Of a stretch of 64,000 nucleotides of DNA, positions 8,624 through 17,881 are shown piece by piece. Under the pieces are notes generated by a model that made no database searches, had not been told where the DNA came from, and saw only the letters and a program-made list of their open reading frames with translations. Within the stretch, counting starts at the first letter, position 1, and every line of letters starts with the position of its first letter. Position numbers and translations under genes: made by a program. The stretch is from Dyella jiangningensis (GTDB taxonomy: Bacteria; Pseudomonadota; Gammaproteobacteria; Xanthomonadales; Rhodanobacteraceae), in NCBI GenBank assembly GCA_000632805.1, contig CP007444.1:3584772-3648771 (forward strand), written 5' to 3'.

Positions 8624-8983
8624 TCAGCCCGGCAGCTCCCCCGTCAGCAGGAAATCTTCCAGGCCTTCGCGGCTGACGATGCGCACTCCACGCTCGGTCG
8701 CCTCCTTGACCTTCTTGGCGCCGGCAGTGGCCCCTGCACAGAGCAGGAAGCACCCCACGGTCACCTTCGTTACTACCGTCACTCCGCCTCGCTTGGCCAA
8801 GTCAGCCAATTCGGACTTCTCCGCGTCCGTGAACCCGGTGAAGCAAACTTCCAAGCGCTTCTCGCGCTTGGCCGGTGCAGTAAGGTACACCTGATCCCAG
8901 GCGCGCTGGTCGGTCATGGCGGCGATATCTGCCTCCGCAACCCCGCGCTTGCGCAGGATCTTGGCCACTTTTTCCGAAGGCAC
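8624..8983 (-). CDS. BRCT-domain protein
   Basis: A 119-residue protein starting at GTG 8983 behind a strong GGGGAG site. Residues ~42-115 form a BRCT-like domain: RLEVCFTGF, a helix with LADLAKRGGVTVVTKVTVGC, then LLCAGATAGAKKVKEATERGVRIVSREGLEDFL with the usual invariant small and hydrophobic positions. BRCT domains, as in NAD-dependent DNA ligase, bind DNA ends or other proteins. The N-terminal ~40 residues look helical. It is co-oriented with and 144 bp downstream of the STAND/nuclease gene, so the two may work together, but that is only suggested by position. Confidence 0.75.
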   Translation of the reverse strand: MPSEKVAKILRKRGVAEADIAAMTDQRAWDQVYLTAPAKREKRLEVCFTGFTDAEKSELADLAKRGGVTVVTKVTVGCFLLCAGATAGAKKVKEATERGVRIVSREGLEDFLLTGELPG

Positions 8984-9127
8984 GATGCTCCCCCCCCTGT
9001 TCGGACCTTGATGTTGTATCGGCGGGCGGTCTCAGCCCCTGAGCAGCCTCGGTGTAGCCTAATCCGACCCAGGCCAGTCGTCTGCCAACTACCGGGATGG
9101 CCCACAAAGCCAAGTTCAACTTGATGC

Positions 9128-12100
9128 CTATGTAGTCCGGATATCCTTGAAGACCTCGCTGATTTGTACGGCCGCTGCTCGACGATCGCCTAGGTCAACG
9201 AGAGTGTCCAGGGCGCTCAGTAAGATGCGCCCCATGGCGGTGGGTAGAGGCTGCGTCTTCTCGGAAAAGCGTTGAATAAGGCCGGCAAGTCGCGCAGGCA
9301 ACGAAGAGCTATGCCATCCAAGAGGCATACCCTCACTGCGTCCAAGTACAAAAGAAAGCTGTGTGACGAACTGATCAACTGGGTAAGTATCAAACGCACG
9401 CTCACACCGTGTCACGAACGCCGAAGCAACGGTCTTGTTCTCGCCGTAAGTCTCCAGAATTGGTTCAGTGAGGGGGAGGACCCTTAACACTTCCTGCCAG
9501 TCGCCATTGGCAAACCTCGCCGCCCCCATGGCCTTCTCAATTGCAATGAAGAATATAGAACGGATCATGTCGGCGAGTTCTCTGTCGTGAAGCGACCCGT
9601 CGTTCCAACTTGCTCGCCTCCAGCTTTCGAAGGTCAGCATTCGCGAAACAATTTTTGTCAGCAGGTCCAATGGCACAGGTGGAAAGACATGCTCATCCAT
9701 GATGTTGCAAGTGAGATGAGAGACAAACGAACCCGCAAGTGAGCCGAACACCTCGTCATCGCAATTGGCTGCTGGCTCGATGAAACGGCGATCAGCATCC
9801 GCTGGATCTAGGTGCAACGCGACTTTCGCGAGAAATCGAAAGAGCGCGCGACGCCACTCGAAAAGATCTGATGTTTCAGCTTCGAAAGACTCCCCATTTG
9901 AGTCATTTGCCCAGCTTGGATTGAGCCGCTCGATGGTCCATGCGACAAGATCATCGCACCAGAACAAGAACAGGTCGCGCCTTGGGGCGTCCGCCATGGC
10001 AACCGGCACCGGAATGCTGGCTAGAACCTTCGCGAGAATATCCGTTTGAAGATCAAGAGACGAGTGCTGCCATCGAACCCTTACCTCCTTACCGCGACGG
10101 ACTCTGTGCAGGTAGGGACCATCAGAGGCCGGCACCCAAGCCGCAGGAAGTCTGGGCAAGGCAAAAGGTGGTTCTATCGAAGTACCTATGCGATTCAGGG
10201 CGCCTTGAATTGCGGTTCTGACGCGTTGCTGATGCCCCTTTTCATGTTGCTCAGGCGTTGCACTACGTGTAAGTCGATTGAATAGGGATAGTGAAATTGC
10301 AAGATCCAGTGCAAGCCAAGCGACATCTGGAAGACCGTCCCATACGCTGAGCATGGCCTTTAGTGCTTCGATCGCTATCTGATCATAGGGGTGTCCAGCA
10401 AGCTCAACGAGGGCCGCTTGAGAAGCCTGCTTCTGAGGGCTGTTACGGAGAAGCGCGCCCAGTCCGCGCACGGCGTAGAGCACCGGATGGTGCAGCAAGA
10501 TCGATCCGCGAAAAAAATGATCGTTTGGAGCCTCTGCTGTTCTCCAAGCACGAAAGCAAACATCAGCAGCCCATTCAAAATCTTCGGCAGAGCCCGTGCC
10601 GCTGTTAACCACTACCGCTGCCACACCTGCGACTGCTCCTTGCCGCTCGAAGGCCGGGCTCGCGTGCAAGCATGCCTCTCCAAATAGCGAAGCTGAATCA
10701 AGCTGTTGAGCATTTCGAACAGCTTCATCCAGAGCAATTCGATCGTCGACAGTATTGTTCTCAAAGAATCTATGCACCCAATTCAACAACGTGAGGTGCC
10801 GGGCCATCTCCGACTGCCGTAGATTGATCGAGTCAATGTCTGGCCCTTGTGCCTTGGGATTGTCCAATTCGATGAGTATCTGCGAGCCATCTTCAGTCGG
10901 TGTCGCTCGGTAGTTTTCCCTCTTGCCAACCTCTGCCCAAATTGAAGAGGTCCGCTCCAAATAGCCAACCCTGCCTGCTACCTCCTTCTCTTCTTCATAG
11001 TCAAACGGCAGATCACTCGGAAACTGCGCAATCGCGACTGACGCGCGTTCACCCAAGTCTCCGCCCTTGAGAACGCATATCGAGGCCAACCAACGCAATT
11101 CATCCTGCCGAGAAGCGTGGCTATTTGTAGCGACCACCGCAGCGTAGTGACTTTTGTCCTTTGGCTGGAACCCGAAAAGATTGCTCGCCCCCCCAAAGTC
11201 CGACACTTTGCGTTGGATGTCCCATGCCCACAGTCGCTGGCTAGTTAGAAGCGGAAGGGTTACCTCGGAGCAATGCCTCGTCTCTAGCGCGAGAGCGGCG
11301 GCGACACCAAGTGCAGCAACACCGTGATGACCTTCAAGCACTTCCTGTAAGACTTCGTCCAGGAGCCGTCCACTTTTAGCTTCGTTGAATGCCCAGACTT
11401 CGAGTGCCATCAGGCCAGACCCGACGACATGAGATCCCCAGGTACCGCGCGCCCAGAGGTACTCATGTGCGCTGCCCCAAAAAGTCTGAGAACCCCAGGG
11501 GAAAATGAGAACAAGTGGTATCGGAGTGCCGCGGCGATCGTGGGCGACACGATGTAGCTGCTGCCAGGCTTCTATCGCATGATTGGTCAACAGCCTGACT
11601 AAGCGCCGTGCCTCATGGGGTGCATAACAAAACAATGAGTGAAAAGGTTCACGACTTGGAGCGCAAGGAAAGAAAGAGTGCAGTTCGTCGATGGATAGCG
11701 AGTTCCAGTCCTGGCTGCTAATCCCATTTCCAAACATCGAGCTCGCCGCTCTCCGCGCGACCTCTTCAGGCAATGGTCTGAGCATGACCTTCAACATCAA
11801 CTCAACCAGCTGTGTTGGACAGGCTTCGCTGAGCACTCGTGAATAGGTTAGAACTTGATCGATAGTCGACTGAGACACACGATCCATCCCTTGCAAAATA
11901 GCAAGGTATTCGCACACGTCCACTGGATATGATCGGGCGACCCTGAGAAGTACAGCTCTCAGCCGCGACGTAAGTTCTTCGATCTGCCCTCTCTTAAGCC
12001 TCTCCCACTCGCCGCGATCGGGCGCAAAGTGAGAAGCATGTGCCCGCGTGTCGATGTCTATCAGCCAACCTTTGGCAAGCCCGATGATCTTTGCAGACAC

Positions 12101-14401
12101 GTCATTGCGGATATCGGCAGCAGCGTTCTGCCATACCTCGAATACAGCCACAATTTCCGGTCGAATAGTTACCGGGATGTCTTCGATGTGGTGGACTAAC
12201 CAATTGCAGAAGCGCCGCCAAGTGTCGAAATCAGACGGGTAAGCAAGTACATCTGCATAGACGAGCCGCTGGGCTAGGTCGAGATCTGGGAATATTTTGT
12301 TGTCCAGAGCGGCCGGATTAGCCTTGGTTTTTTCTGCTTGGAACCAGACTGCGAGCTTTGAGACGCGCTTTGCTTCGTCTGCCAGCATCGCCTCACTGTA
12401 TGTTGATTCGAGCGAACCAAATGTGGGAAGCCCAAACGGCCCCAACATCCACGCGCGCAGCCACTGGGACCGCATACCGCTCGTTCCTTCCAGCTGGCGT
12501 AGATGCCTCTCCCAATCCTCGCCATCTTTGAGCTCTGCCTGAGAAAGGAGCTCAACAACGCGACCAAGAACTGGCGGCTCGCCGACTTCACGGATGACGT
12601 CTGTCCATCGCTCGTTCTTGGATACAAGCAACTGGAGGAATGCCCACTCGAAGTAGATATCGTGTACAAAGCGAATCGTCTGGCCGTGTCGAATCGGGCG
12701 CACGATCCCGTCTGCTTCTAACTCGACCAAGGCCTGGGGGTCTATGCCTACAGCTGAAATTCGCCTCCCCAATCGAGCGGCCCCAGCTTGCGCGAGTTGG
12801 ATCAGGGCATTCTGGCGGTAGCCCGCACGAGCTGCCTCCGCGCCGTATCCGCCCCCAAGCCACCACGCGGTAGCGAGCTCAACCTCTGAACTGGGGACAT
12901 TGGTGTCCGCTGCGTAACGCCTGATGAGCACGGCGGCGAAGAATGGTCGACGAACGATCACCTGGACCTGGGCAGAGCCAAAGAGTAGTGATTGCAGGGC
13001 TGGTCTTTCTTTGGCGAGAATTTTTGCTTCAAATTCGTCAAATCCACCAACATCGATCAGCTGCGCACCTCCATCGAAAAGGCGCGAAGGCAACCACGTT
13101 CGTAATGGTTCGATCCCGGTGTCTCTGACCGTGACGACGACCCGCCAATTTTCGAGAAGAGACGAGTCGAGGATCGTATTAAAGATGTCGAGCAACACTC
13201 CTCGATTGCGTACCTCGACTCGATCTATACCATCAATGAAAACAATTGATGATCCTGCTGCTGATAACTCGACAAGGAGCTCCTCGAGCGGAACGCTCCC
13301 AAGACCGTTGCTAGTAGCGTACTGAATCCATGATGTGCCACTAAGCCGGTCGGACTTGATGAATAGCGTTGGTCCTTCCGTCAGCGCTTCCTCGACTAGA
13401 GACCTTAGAACTACGGACTTGCCTGTTCCGGGCAAGCCGCCAATTTGGACAAACGGTGTTCGAGCTAGTGCTTCACGTGATGCTTGGACGAATCGCTCTC
13501 GCGGTATATTCACTCCGGAGATGGTGTTGACAACTTCCGCGGCGGCGAGTCGTGATTCAGCCGTTATTTGAGAAAGCGCTTGATGTAAGGATGGCGCTCC
13601 ATCAAGTTTGAATGCGCCATTTAATCTGGCGACCAATGTTTTCCTATCGAACGACGCGGCTTGACCTTCTGCAACACGAACCAAGGCTAGGAGACGCCGC
13701 CATAGATCGTCCGCGCGGTTTCGATCAGAGTGCCTGAGACAGCCGGACAGATTCACAACAGTTTGAGCCTCTGTTGTAGAACCTTCGTGCAACATCTCAA
13801 ATCGCATCAGCACGAAGTGTGCGAGCAATCGATGACTAGCTGCGTCCAATTCCTGTTCTGGAACGGAGCTTGAAAGGATGAATCGGACGTGGTCAAAATG
13901 ATCGCGCTTGTCTCCCGCGACGCCATCGGTATGCAGCTTAGCGACGAAGCTCTTCGAGTCACTTTCAGCCCGCGCCCATTCGCAAAGCGTTTCAAAGGTG
14001 CGCTTGCTACTGTCGGCGATTTCGCCTGTGACAGCACCGACCCTGTCCAGATCCGGCGTGAAGCTCTCTCCCGTCAATGTCGTGTAAGCGCGTAAGACGG
14101 TCTCTCGAAAGTCAGTGTTAGAGGTTGAGCTGCTGATGACGATTTTTCGCTTAACCTGTAAGCTAAGTCGCGCCTGATTTCCATCAGGACTCACCCCTTC
14201 GATGATCACATCGTCCAAGGGATGCCCTAGCGCCCCCTGCTGCACGGAAAGGCGCTTCACGACCCTGCCAGGCAATCCTGGAGCAGTCGTCTCGGCAAGA
14301 AGTGCCGAGGCGTAGACGGCCGCTACGCCATCCTCAAAGGTAAATCCGGCGCCTCCAGTGAGTTCTGGGCTGGCAGCGTTCGCGAGATCTTCGTTTGCCA
14401 T
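9128..14401 (-). CDS. Avs-like STAND NTPase with N-terminal nuclease domain (antiphage candidate)
   Basis: A 1757-residue protein. I chose ATG 14401 because GGAGAGCCA stands directly before it. The N-terminal ~200 residues look like a Cap4/Mrr-type PD-(D/E)XK nuclease: GGAGFTFEDGVAAVYASALL, then HPLDDVIIEG (Asp63/64) and LSLQVKRK (Gln82-x-Lys84). A P-loop NTPase follows, with Walker A GGLPGTGKS near residues 318-326 and Walker B SSIVFIDGIDRVE near 380-392. The remaining ~1100 residues are helical and repeat-like. This nuclease-STAND-repeat order and size is that of Avs (AVAST) proteins, which sense phage proteins and then cleave DNA. No catalytic repair or restriction partner is adjacent. The base composition is lower in G+C than the neighbours, pointing to transfer. 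Confidence 0.78.
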   Translation of the reverse strand: MANEDLANAASPELTGGAGFTFEDGVAAVYASALLAETTAPGLPGRVVKRLSVQQGALGHPLDDVIIEGVSPDGNQARLSLQVKRKIVISSSTSNTDFRETVLRAYTTLTGESFTPDLDRVGAVTGEIADSSKRTFETLCEWARAESDSKSFVAKLHTDGVAGDKRDHFDHVRFILSSSVPEQELDAASHRLLAHFVLMRFEMLHEGSTTEAQTVVNLSGCLRHSDRNRADDLWRRLLALVRVAEGQAASFDRKTLVARLNGAFKLDGAPSLHQALSQITAESRLAAAEVVNTISGVNIPRERFVQASREALARTPFVQIGGLPGTGKSVVLRSLVEEALTEGPTLFIKSDRLSGTSWIQYATSNGLGSVPLEELLVELSAAGSSIVFIDGIDRVEVRNRGVLLDIFNTILDSSLLENWRVVVTVRDTGIEPLRTWLPSRLFDGGAQLIDVGGFDEFEAKILAKERPALQSLLFGSAQVQVIVRRPFFAAVLIRRYAADTNVPSSEVELATAWWLGGGYGAEAARAGYRQNALIQLAQAGAARLGRRISAVGIDPQALVELEADGIVRPIRHGQTIRFVHDIYFEWAFLQLLVSKNERWTDVIREVGEPPVLGRVVELLSQAELKDGEDWERHLRQLEGTSGMRSQWLRAWMLGPFGLPTFGSLESTYSEAMLADEAKRVSKLAVWFQAEKTKANPAALDNKIFPDLDLAQRLVYADVLAYPSDFDTWRRFCNWLVHHIEDIPVTIRPEIVAVFEVWQNAAADIRNDVSAKIIGLAKGWLIDIDTRAHASHFAPDRGEWERLKRGQIEELTSRLRAVLLRVARSYPVDVCEYLAILQGMDRVSQSTIDQVLTYSRVLSEACPTQLVELMLKVMLRPLPEEVARRAASSMFGNGISSQDWNSLSIDELHSFFPCAPSREPFHSLFCYAPHEARRLVRLLTNHAIEAWQQLHRVAHDRRGTPIPLVLIFPWGSQTFWGSAHEYLWARGTWGSHVVGSGLMALEVWAFNEAKSGRLLDEVLQEVLEGHHGVAALGVAAALALETRHCSEVTLPLLTSQRLWAWDIQRKVSDFGGASNLFGFQPKDKSHYAAVVATNSHASRQDELRWLASICVLKGGDLGERASVAIAQFPSDLPFDYEEEKEVAGRVGYLERTSSIWAEVGKRENYRATPTEDGSQILIELDNPKAQGPDIDSINLRQSEMARHLTLLNWVHRFFENNTVDDRIALDEAVRNAQQLDSASLFGEACLHASPAFERQGAVAGVAAVVVNSGTGSAEDFEWAADVCFRAWRTAEAPNDHFFRGSILLHHPVLYAVRGLGALLRNSPQKQASQAALVELAGHPYDQIAIEALKAMLSVWDGLPDVAWLALDLAISLSLFNRLTRSATPEQHEKGHQQRVRTAIQGALNRIGTSIEPPFALPRLPAAWVPASDGPYLHRVRRGKEVRVRWQHSSLDLQTDILAKVLASIPVPVAMADAPRRDLFLFWCDDLVAWTIERLNPSWANDSNGESFEAETSDLFEWRRALFRFLAKVALHLDPADADRRFIEPAANCDDEVFGSLAGSFVSHLTCNIMDEHVFPPVPLDLLTKIVSRMLTFESWRRASWNDGSLHDRELADMIRSIFFIAIEKAMGAARFANGDWQEVLRVLPLTEPILETYGENKTVASAFVTRCERAFDTYPVDQFVTQLSFVLGRSEGMPLGWHSSSLPARLAGLIQRFSEKTQPLPTAMGRILLSALDTLVDLGDRRAAAVQISEVFKDIRTT

Positions 14402-14556
14402 TGGCTCTCCGAGCCGTCTGGGGAACATGTTGTAGCCCCTACTTTCTCACGATCGCCTCTCTTTAATCACGGAAGCGCCGTGGCCGGTCCTGTCGCTGCG
14501 CGCAAGAAGTGCGCCGAATAATTGGTGTGACACATCGGATACCTCCAAGCCCCGAC

Positions 14557-14584
14557 CATGAGTGATTCAGTTGAATCGCTCATG
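14557..14584. promoter_or_regulatory. 28-bp near-perfect palindrome (family A)
   Basis: CATGAG-(T)-GATTCAGTTGAATC-(G)-CTCATG, with arms differing only at two pairs of positions. Its core belongs to the GTGATTCAACTGAATCAC family found at 18415-18627 and 35640-35888. It lies in the 200-bp gap between the lipoprotein gene (stop side) and the STAND gene (upstream side), so it could regulate the STAND gene or end the upstream transcript. Confidence 0.7.
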
Positions 14585-14603
14585 CTTGCGAGGGGGCGCA
14601 CCT

Positions 14604-15632
14604 CTACCGTTGAGCGTTCACCAAGCGCTTGGCTTCCCTCAATCGCTTGTCGTAGTCCGATCGGGTCACCCCATCGATGCTGCTTAATTCCGCCAGAAGC
14701 GACTGAGCGGCCCCGTGTACAGCACGGTAGCGCAACACCAGGCCAGGCAGCAGGGCGCATGCGGGCAGGGGGTTCGGGACCAGTGAGCCGTCAGGTGCCA
14801 GGCACGGTGAGATTGCAATGGCATGATCAAACTTCGCCATTGCCTGCTGAGCCTCTTCCACCACCCGCGCATCACTGTCGAGCGCAAGGCCCAACTGGAT
14901 CTGTGTCGTGTTCATGGACACTTCGACGTTGTTGGCACTGACGTCGGCGATGCTTTGGTGCAGCGCCAACAACTGCTTAATCTTCGCCACCCCGGCATCT
15001 CCGTAGGCCAGGGTCTTCTTGCGGCGGTTTTCAGCCTTGTCGAGGCTCCACGCGGCCTCTTTGTCCAGGAACCGCTGCAAATTGCCGGCTAGCTTGGCCG
15101 TTTCGGCGTCGGCCTCTTTGGCCTTGGTCACAGCCGCATCGGTGGCCGCAAGATTCTGACGCTGGTTGCCCAGTGTCTGCAGCATGGAGGCATATTGCTC
15201 CTCAGTTTTTCCATCGAACTGCTCATGGGCGAGCTGGCCATCCTTCTCAACCCACGACATCGTGATCACACCTGGCGCCCAGGTGGCGTTGCGATTGCTA
15301 TGGCCAATGCCCTCATCAATCGCGAAGGTCACGTGATTCCCATCATAGAACCCAGACACATTCTGGCTACTGGAATTACCCTTGCCTGCCCTCGTGATCG
15401 ATGTGCTTTCAAGCGTCCCCGTGAACTGCCCCGGGGCGGATTGGGTCAGCCGCAAGGCCTCCACGAAAACCTGGTCTGTTGAGGTTACGTGACCGAAGGC
15501 GACATACGTGCCCGAAATGCTCGTTGGGCTCGGCGCCGGTGGCGCAGGTGCACCCACGTTGTCACCGGAAGGCCGTCCACCCGAGCACGCGGCCAGCAAG
15601 CCGCACCCGATCACCAGGATCCACTTGCTCAT
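14604..15632 (-). CDS. predicted lipoprotein with coiled-coil C-terminal half
   Basis: A 342-residue protein whose start MSKWILVIGCGLLAACSGG is a lipoprotein signal with lipobox LLAAC; GGGGAGAAGGGG lies just before the ATG at 15632. A proline-rich linker (APAPPAPSPTS) follows, then a beta-rich part (TYVAFGHVTSTDQ; GFYDGNHVTFAIDEG) resembling a ligand-binding fold, and from about residue 140 an alpha-helical, Ala/Lys/Glu-rich region. No enzymatic motif. Probably anchored in the outer or inner membrane, facing the periplasm. Function unknown. Confidence 0.75.
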   Translation of the reverse strand: MSKWILVIGCGLLAACSGGRPSGDNVGAPAPPAPSPTSISGTYVAFGHVTSTDQVFVEALRLTQSAPGQFTGTLESTSITRAGKGNSSSQNVSGFYDGNHVTFAIDEGIGHSNRNATWAPGVITMSWVEKDGQLAHEQFDGKTEEQYASMLQTLGNQRQNLAATDAAVTKAKEADAETAKLAGNLQRFLDKEAAWSLDKAENRRKKTLAYGDAGVAKIKQLLALHQSIADVSANNVEVSMNTTQIQLGLALDSDARVVEEAQQAMAKFDHAIAISPCLAPDGSLVPNPLPACALLPGLVLRYRAVHGAAQSLLAELSSIDGVTRSDYDKRLREAKRLVNAQR

Positions 15633-15757
15633 GCCCCTTCTCCCCTGTCTGGCCGGCTGATGATAGACGAGCCACTCCGCCCCCTGGGCGCTGCTGCTGA
15701 TCACTTCGATGCCGGCGACCTGGAAGGCATCGACGGGCTTTCCGGGTTGCCGATACA

Positions 15758-15958
15758 TCAATATCTTCGGAAGCTCGAGACCGTCCCCTGGTCAGTGGGG
15801 CGCGCGGCGCGGTAGGCCCAACCTTCCGCGTGCCACCACTTCTCGCCACAAGACGGGCAACAGAGGCTGGTGATCCATCCTTCGTAGGTGTCGGTCGAGG
15901 CCCAATGGACATCAGTGGGAATGCTGTCTAGGCAGCAGATGGGACGTGGGTCGATCAT
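15758..15958 (-). CDS. small cysteine-rich protein, possible zinc knuckle
   Basis: A 66-residue protein starting at ATG 15958 behind a good CGGAGAAAG site; the longer open frame upstream is not needed. It contains ICCLDSIPTDVHW and a LCCPSCGEKWWH stretch, giving two paired-Cys groups plus His that could bind one zinc. No homologue is recognised. It is upstream of and co-oriented with the lipoprotein gene. Confidence 0.55.
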   Translation of the reverse strand: MIDPRPICCLDSIPTDVHWASTDTYEGWITSLCCPSCGEKWWHAEGWAYRAARPTDQGTVSSFRRY

Positions 15959-16121
15959 CGCTTTCTCCGGTGGGTTTCCCGGCATGAAAGCGTCACGACC
16001 AGATTTGGGGAACCAGGAGGCGTCGCACGAACCGAGACGACTCCCCCTTACCTTCCATTTGCCGACTGGAGACACCCCCAGCCCCGGTCGGGTTCCGCCC
16101 CTCTGACGTGGAAGCGGAGGA

Positions 16122-16154
16122 GCCCTCGTCGCCCTAGCGAGGGCTTCATTTTTG
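16122..16154 (+). terminator. hairpin with T-tract, plus strand, no obvious upstream gene
   Basis: Stem AGCCCTCG/CGAGGGCT with a 9-nt loop, followed by TCATTTTT. On the plus strand this reads like an intrinsic terminator, yet no plus-strand gene precedes it inside the element. It lies 60 bp ahead of the exported-protein gene at 16216, so it could be a leader attenuator or end a short RNA. Confidence 0.45.
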
Positions 16155-16215
16155 TGTGGGGATGCCGACAGTCACTTACACCGGCAGGAAGCCGGTTGCC
16201 AAATGGAGATCGTGA

Positions 16216-16551
16216 ATGTTCAAGTCTGTTGCTGTTGTTGCTCTGGCCCTGGTGGCCACCGCCCCGGCGTTCGCCCAGAACGGCGGGCGCATTTTGCAGT
16301 TGGAGTCACCGAAGGCCTATAAGGCCCTCAGCCAGGACGCCCGCTATGCCTACATCGCGGGGGTGCTCGACTTCGAGGCTTATTCCCAGCCCCAGATCTA
16401 TGCGTCGATCGAAGGATGTGTGCACGCCTCGTCCCCAGATCAGCTCGTTGGGATCGTGGATAAAGCCATGGCCGCCCTTCCGACCCTGGACGGCAAGGCG
16501 ATGCCGGAGCTTGTGCACAACGCCATCGTCAAGGACTGCGGGAAGCGCTAA
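16216..16551 (+). CDS. small exported protein, Rap1a/Tai-like
   Basis: A 111-residue protein with a clear Sec signal (MFKSVAVVALALVATAPAFA, cut near AFA-QN) and an ideal GGAG site 8 bp before the ATG. The mature part YAYIAGVLDFEAY...GCVHASSPDQLVGIVDKAMAALP...HNAIVKDCGK resembles the Rap1a/Tai fold of periplasmic immunity proteins: a Y-x-x-G-V opening, one Cys pair (residues ~73 and ~108) and a helical end. The resemblance is weak, so immunity function is only a suggestion. It is one of very few plus-strand genes in the element and has its own terminator. Confidence 0.7.
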   Translation: MFKSVAVVALALVATAPAFAQNGGRILQLESPKAYKALSQDARYAYIAGVLDFEAYSQPQIYASIEGCVHASSPDQLVGIVDKAMAALPTLDGKAMPELVHNAIVKDCGKR

Positions 16552-16568
16552 TTTTTGACGTATCATGA

Positions 16569-16590
16569 GGGCCCCGCTGGGGCCCTTTTT
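16569..16590 (+). terminator. intrinsic terminator of the exported-protein gene
   Basis: Perfect stem GGGCCCC-GCT-GGGGCCC followed by TTTTT, 18 bp after the stop codon. Confidence 0.92.
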
Positions 16591-16748
16591 ATTGATCAGG
16601 GACGCATCCAATGACGGACACCCTCATCTGATCAAGGAATTGTGTATCAGATTGCACCGTACCGTAGCTTCCCTGTCTCTACCCCAACACCTTTGGGGAC
16701 CAGGGGCAGCGCAATGCAACCTCGCTGCAAGGCTTCCTGGACGTCTGA

Positions 16749-17450
16749 CTAGTCCTCGACCTGGTTCTTCGGCTGAGGCTTAGGGCACGTGGTCCGCAAG
16801 CCGTCGATGTGCTCTTGGAGGCCGGCAGGAATGTTTGCCCAAAGCGGGTCAAGAATGAAATCTATACCCTCGCGACGCGCTTGCTTGGCAGCAGGTACGA
16901 AGTCGGCGTCGCCTGCCATCAACACGATTTGATCGACCTGCTTTTTGAAGGCCAGCGAGGCGACATCGATGCCGATACGCATGTCTACGCCTTTCTGGCG
17001 TGTGCTGACAATCACTTGGTCTTCGGTCAACTCATCGAACTTAGTACGTCCCTTCAGCAAGGCCTCGATGACATCGGGTTTGATGGTCCATTGGACTTGC
17101 GGGGACAGGTGGCCGAGGCGTAGTGCGACTTTGCGCTTCACACGCAGACAGCTGTGCAGCTCGTTGCGGAAAGTGGCTTCTTTCGACAGAGAAAAGTCGA
17201 CCGCCTTTTTTGTCAGCGGGTGGTGCATCTTCTTATCGAGTGGCGGGCAGTCGTAGAAGAAAATCCGGTACAGCTCCCGACGCTCTCGACTCGGGGCCGA
17301 GCCGTTCCTCTTGAGGGGTGGGGTGAGATGCAAACAGGCCCAGCGATGGGCGCATTCGGCGGCGCGCTTGGCGTCCCAGTGGTTTTGCGGCTCGATCGAG
17401 CGGAAGCGCTTAATAAAGTACGCGCCGTCGATGAGGATGGCTGTCGGCAT
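16749..17450 (-). CDS. NYN-domain (PIN-like) protein, putative RNase
   Basis: A 233-residue protein of the LabA/DUF88 NYN type. The acidic residues expected of a PIN-like metal site are visible: Asp8 in ILIDGAYF, the KGVDMRIGIDVASLA segment (residues ~152-166) and GDADFVPAAK (~178-187). The central part (YRIFFYDCPPLDKK) also matches this family, where a Tyr-Asp pair follows the second strand. Such proteins often cut RNA and occur on mobile elements and in defence loci. No signal peptide. The gene stands alone, with about 430 bp of spacer upstream. Confidence 0.85.
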   Translation of the reverse strand: MPTAILIDGAYFIKRFRSIEPQNHWDAKRAAECAHRWACLHLTPPLKRNGSAPSRERRELYRIFFYDCPPLDKKMHHPLTKKAVDFSLSKEATFRNELHSCLRVKRKVALRLGHLSPQVQWTIKPDVIEALLKGRTKFDELTEDQVIVSTRQKGVDMRIGIDVASLAFKKQVDQIVLMAGDADFVPAAKQARREGIDFILDPLWANIPAGLQEHIDGLRTTCPKPQPKNQVED

Positions 17451-17881
17451 CCTAGTTTCCCCTGCTTTTTCTGAGCTTCAGATAGCAAAACGCCCCAGGG
17501 TTCGGCCAGTCCGGGATGAGGTGGACGGCGTACTGCCAGGGGCGGGATGACCTATATTATGAGTTAGGGATACCTAAAGGGCAACTTAATGGTTTGTAAC
17601 CGTTAATTGTGAGCTAGTGCCCTCCCCTTCGGGTCGCTCTCTCCCGCTGTTTATCAAGCCAGGCAAGGCCTGTCCCTCCGGGCTACCGACCATGCCAAGG
17701 GCGGTCTGCCACCGGCCATGTAAATCCTGTTCGGTAGCCTCCCCCAAGGTCGAATAGTCCAGGGATAGGGGCTCGAACAGTGGTTCTTGTACCGCGACGC
17801 CCAAAGCCCCCTTATGAGCCTACGTCTGCGAGAAACCGGGAAGTTCACTCTTGATAACCGTGATTATCATTAGCCCGATCT
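17451..17881. other. 431-bp spacer with two small inverted repeats
   Basis: No confident gene. TTAATGGTT-TGT-AACCGTTAA at 17586-17606 and TGATAA-CCGTGA-TTATCA at 17852-17869 are imperfect inverted repeats. A 72-codon minus-strand frame starting at TTG 17804 has a G-rich site before it but no recognisable protein, so I do not count it as a gene. The NYN gene's promoter should lie near 17451-17560. Confidence 0.4.

Noticed and set aside
17586-17804. 72-residue minus-strand protein
   Set aside because: Starts at TTG, no recognised domain, ends inside an inverted repeat; support is too weak.
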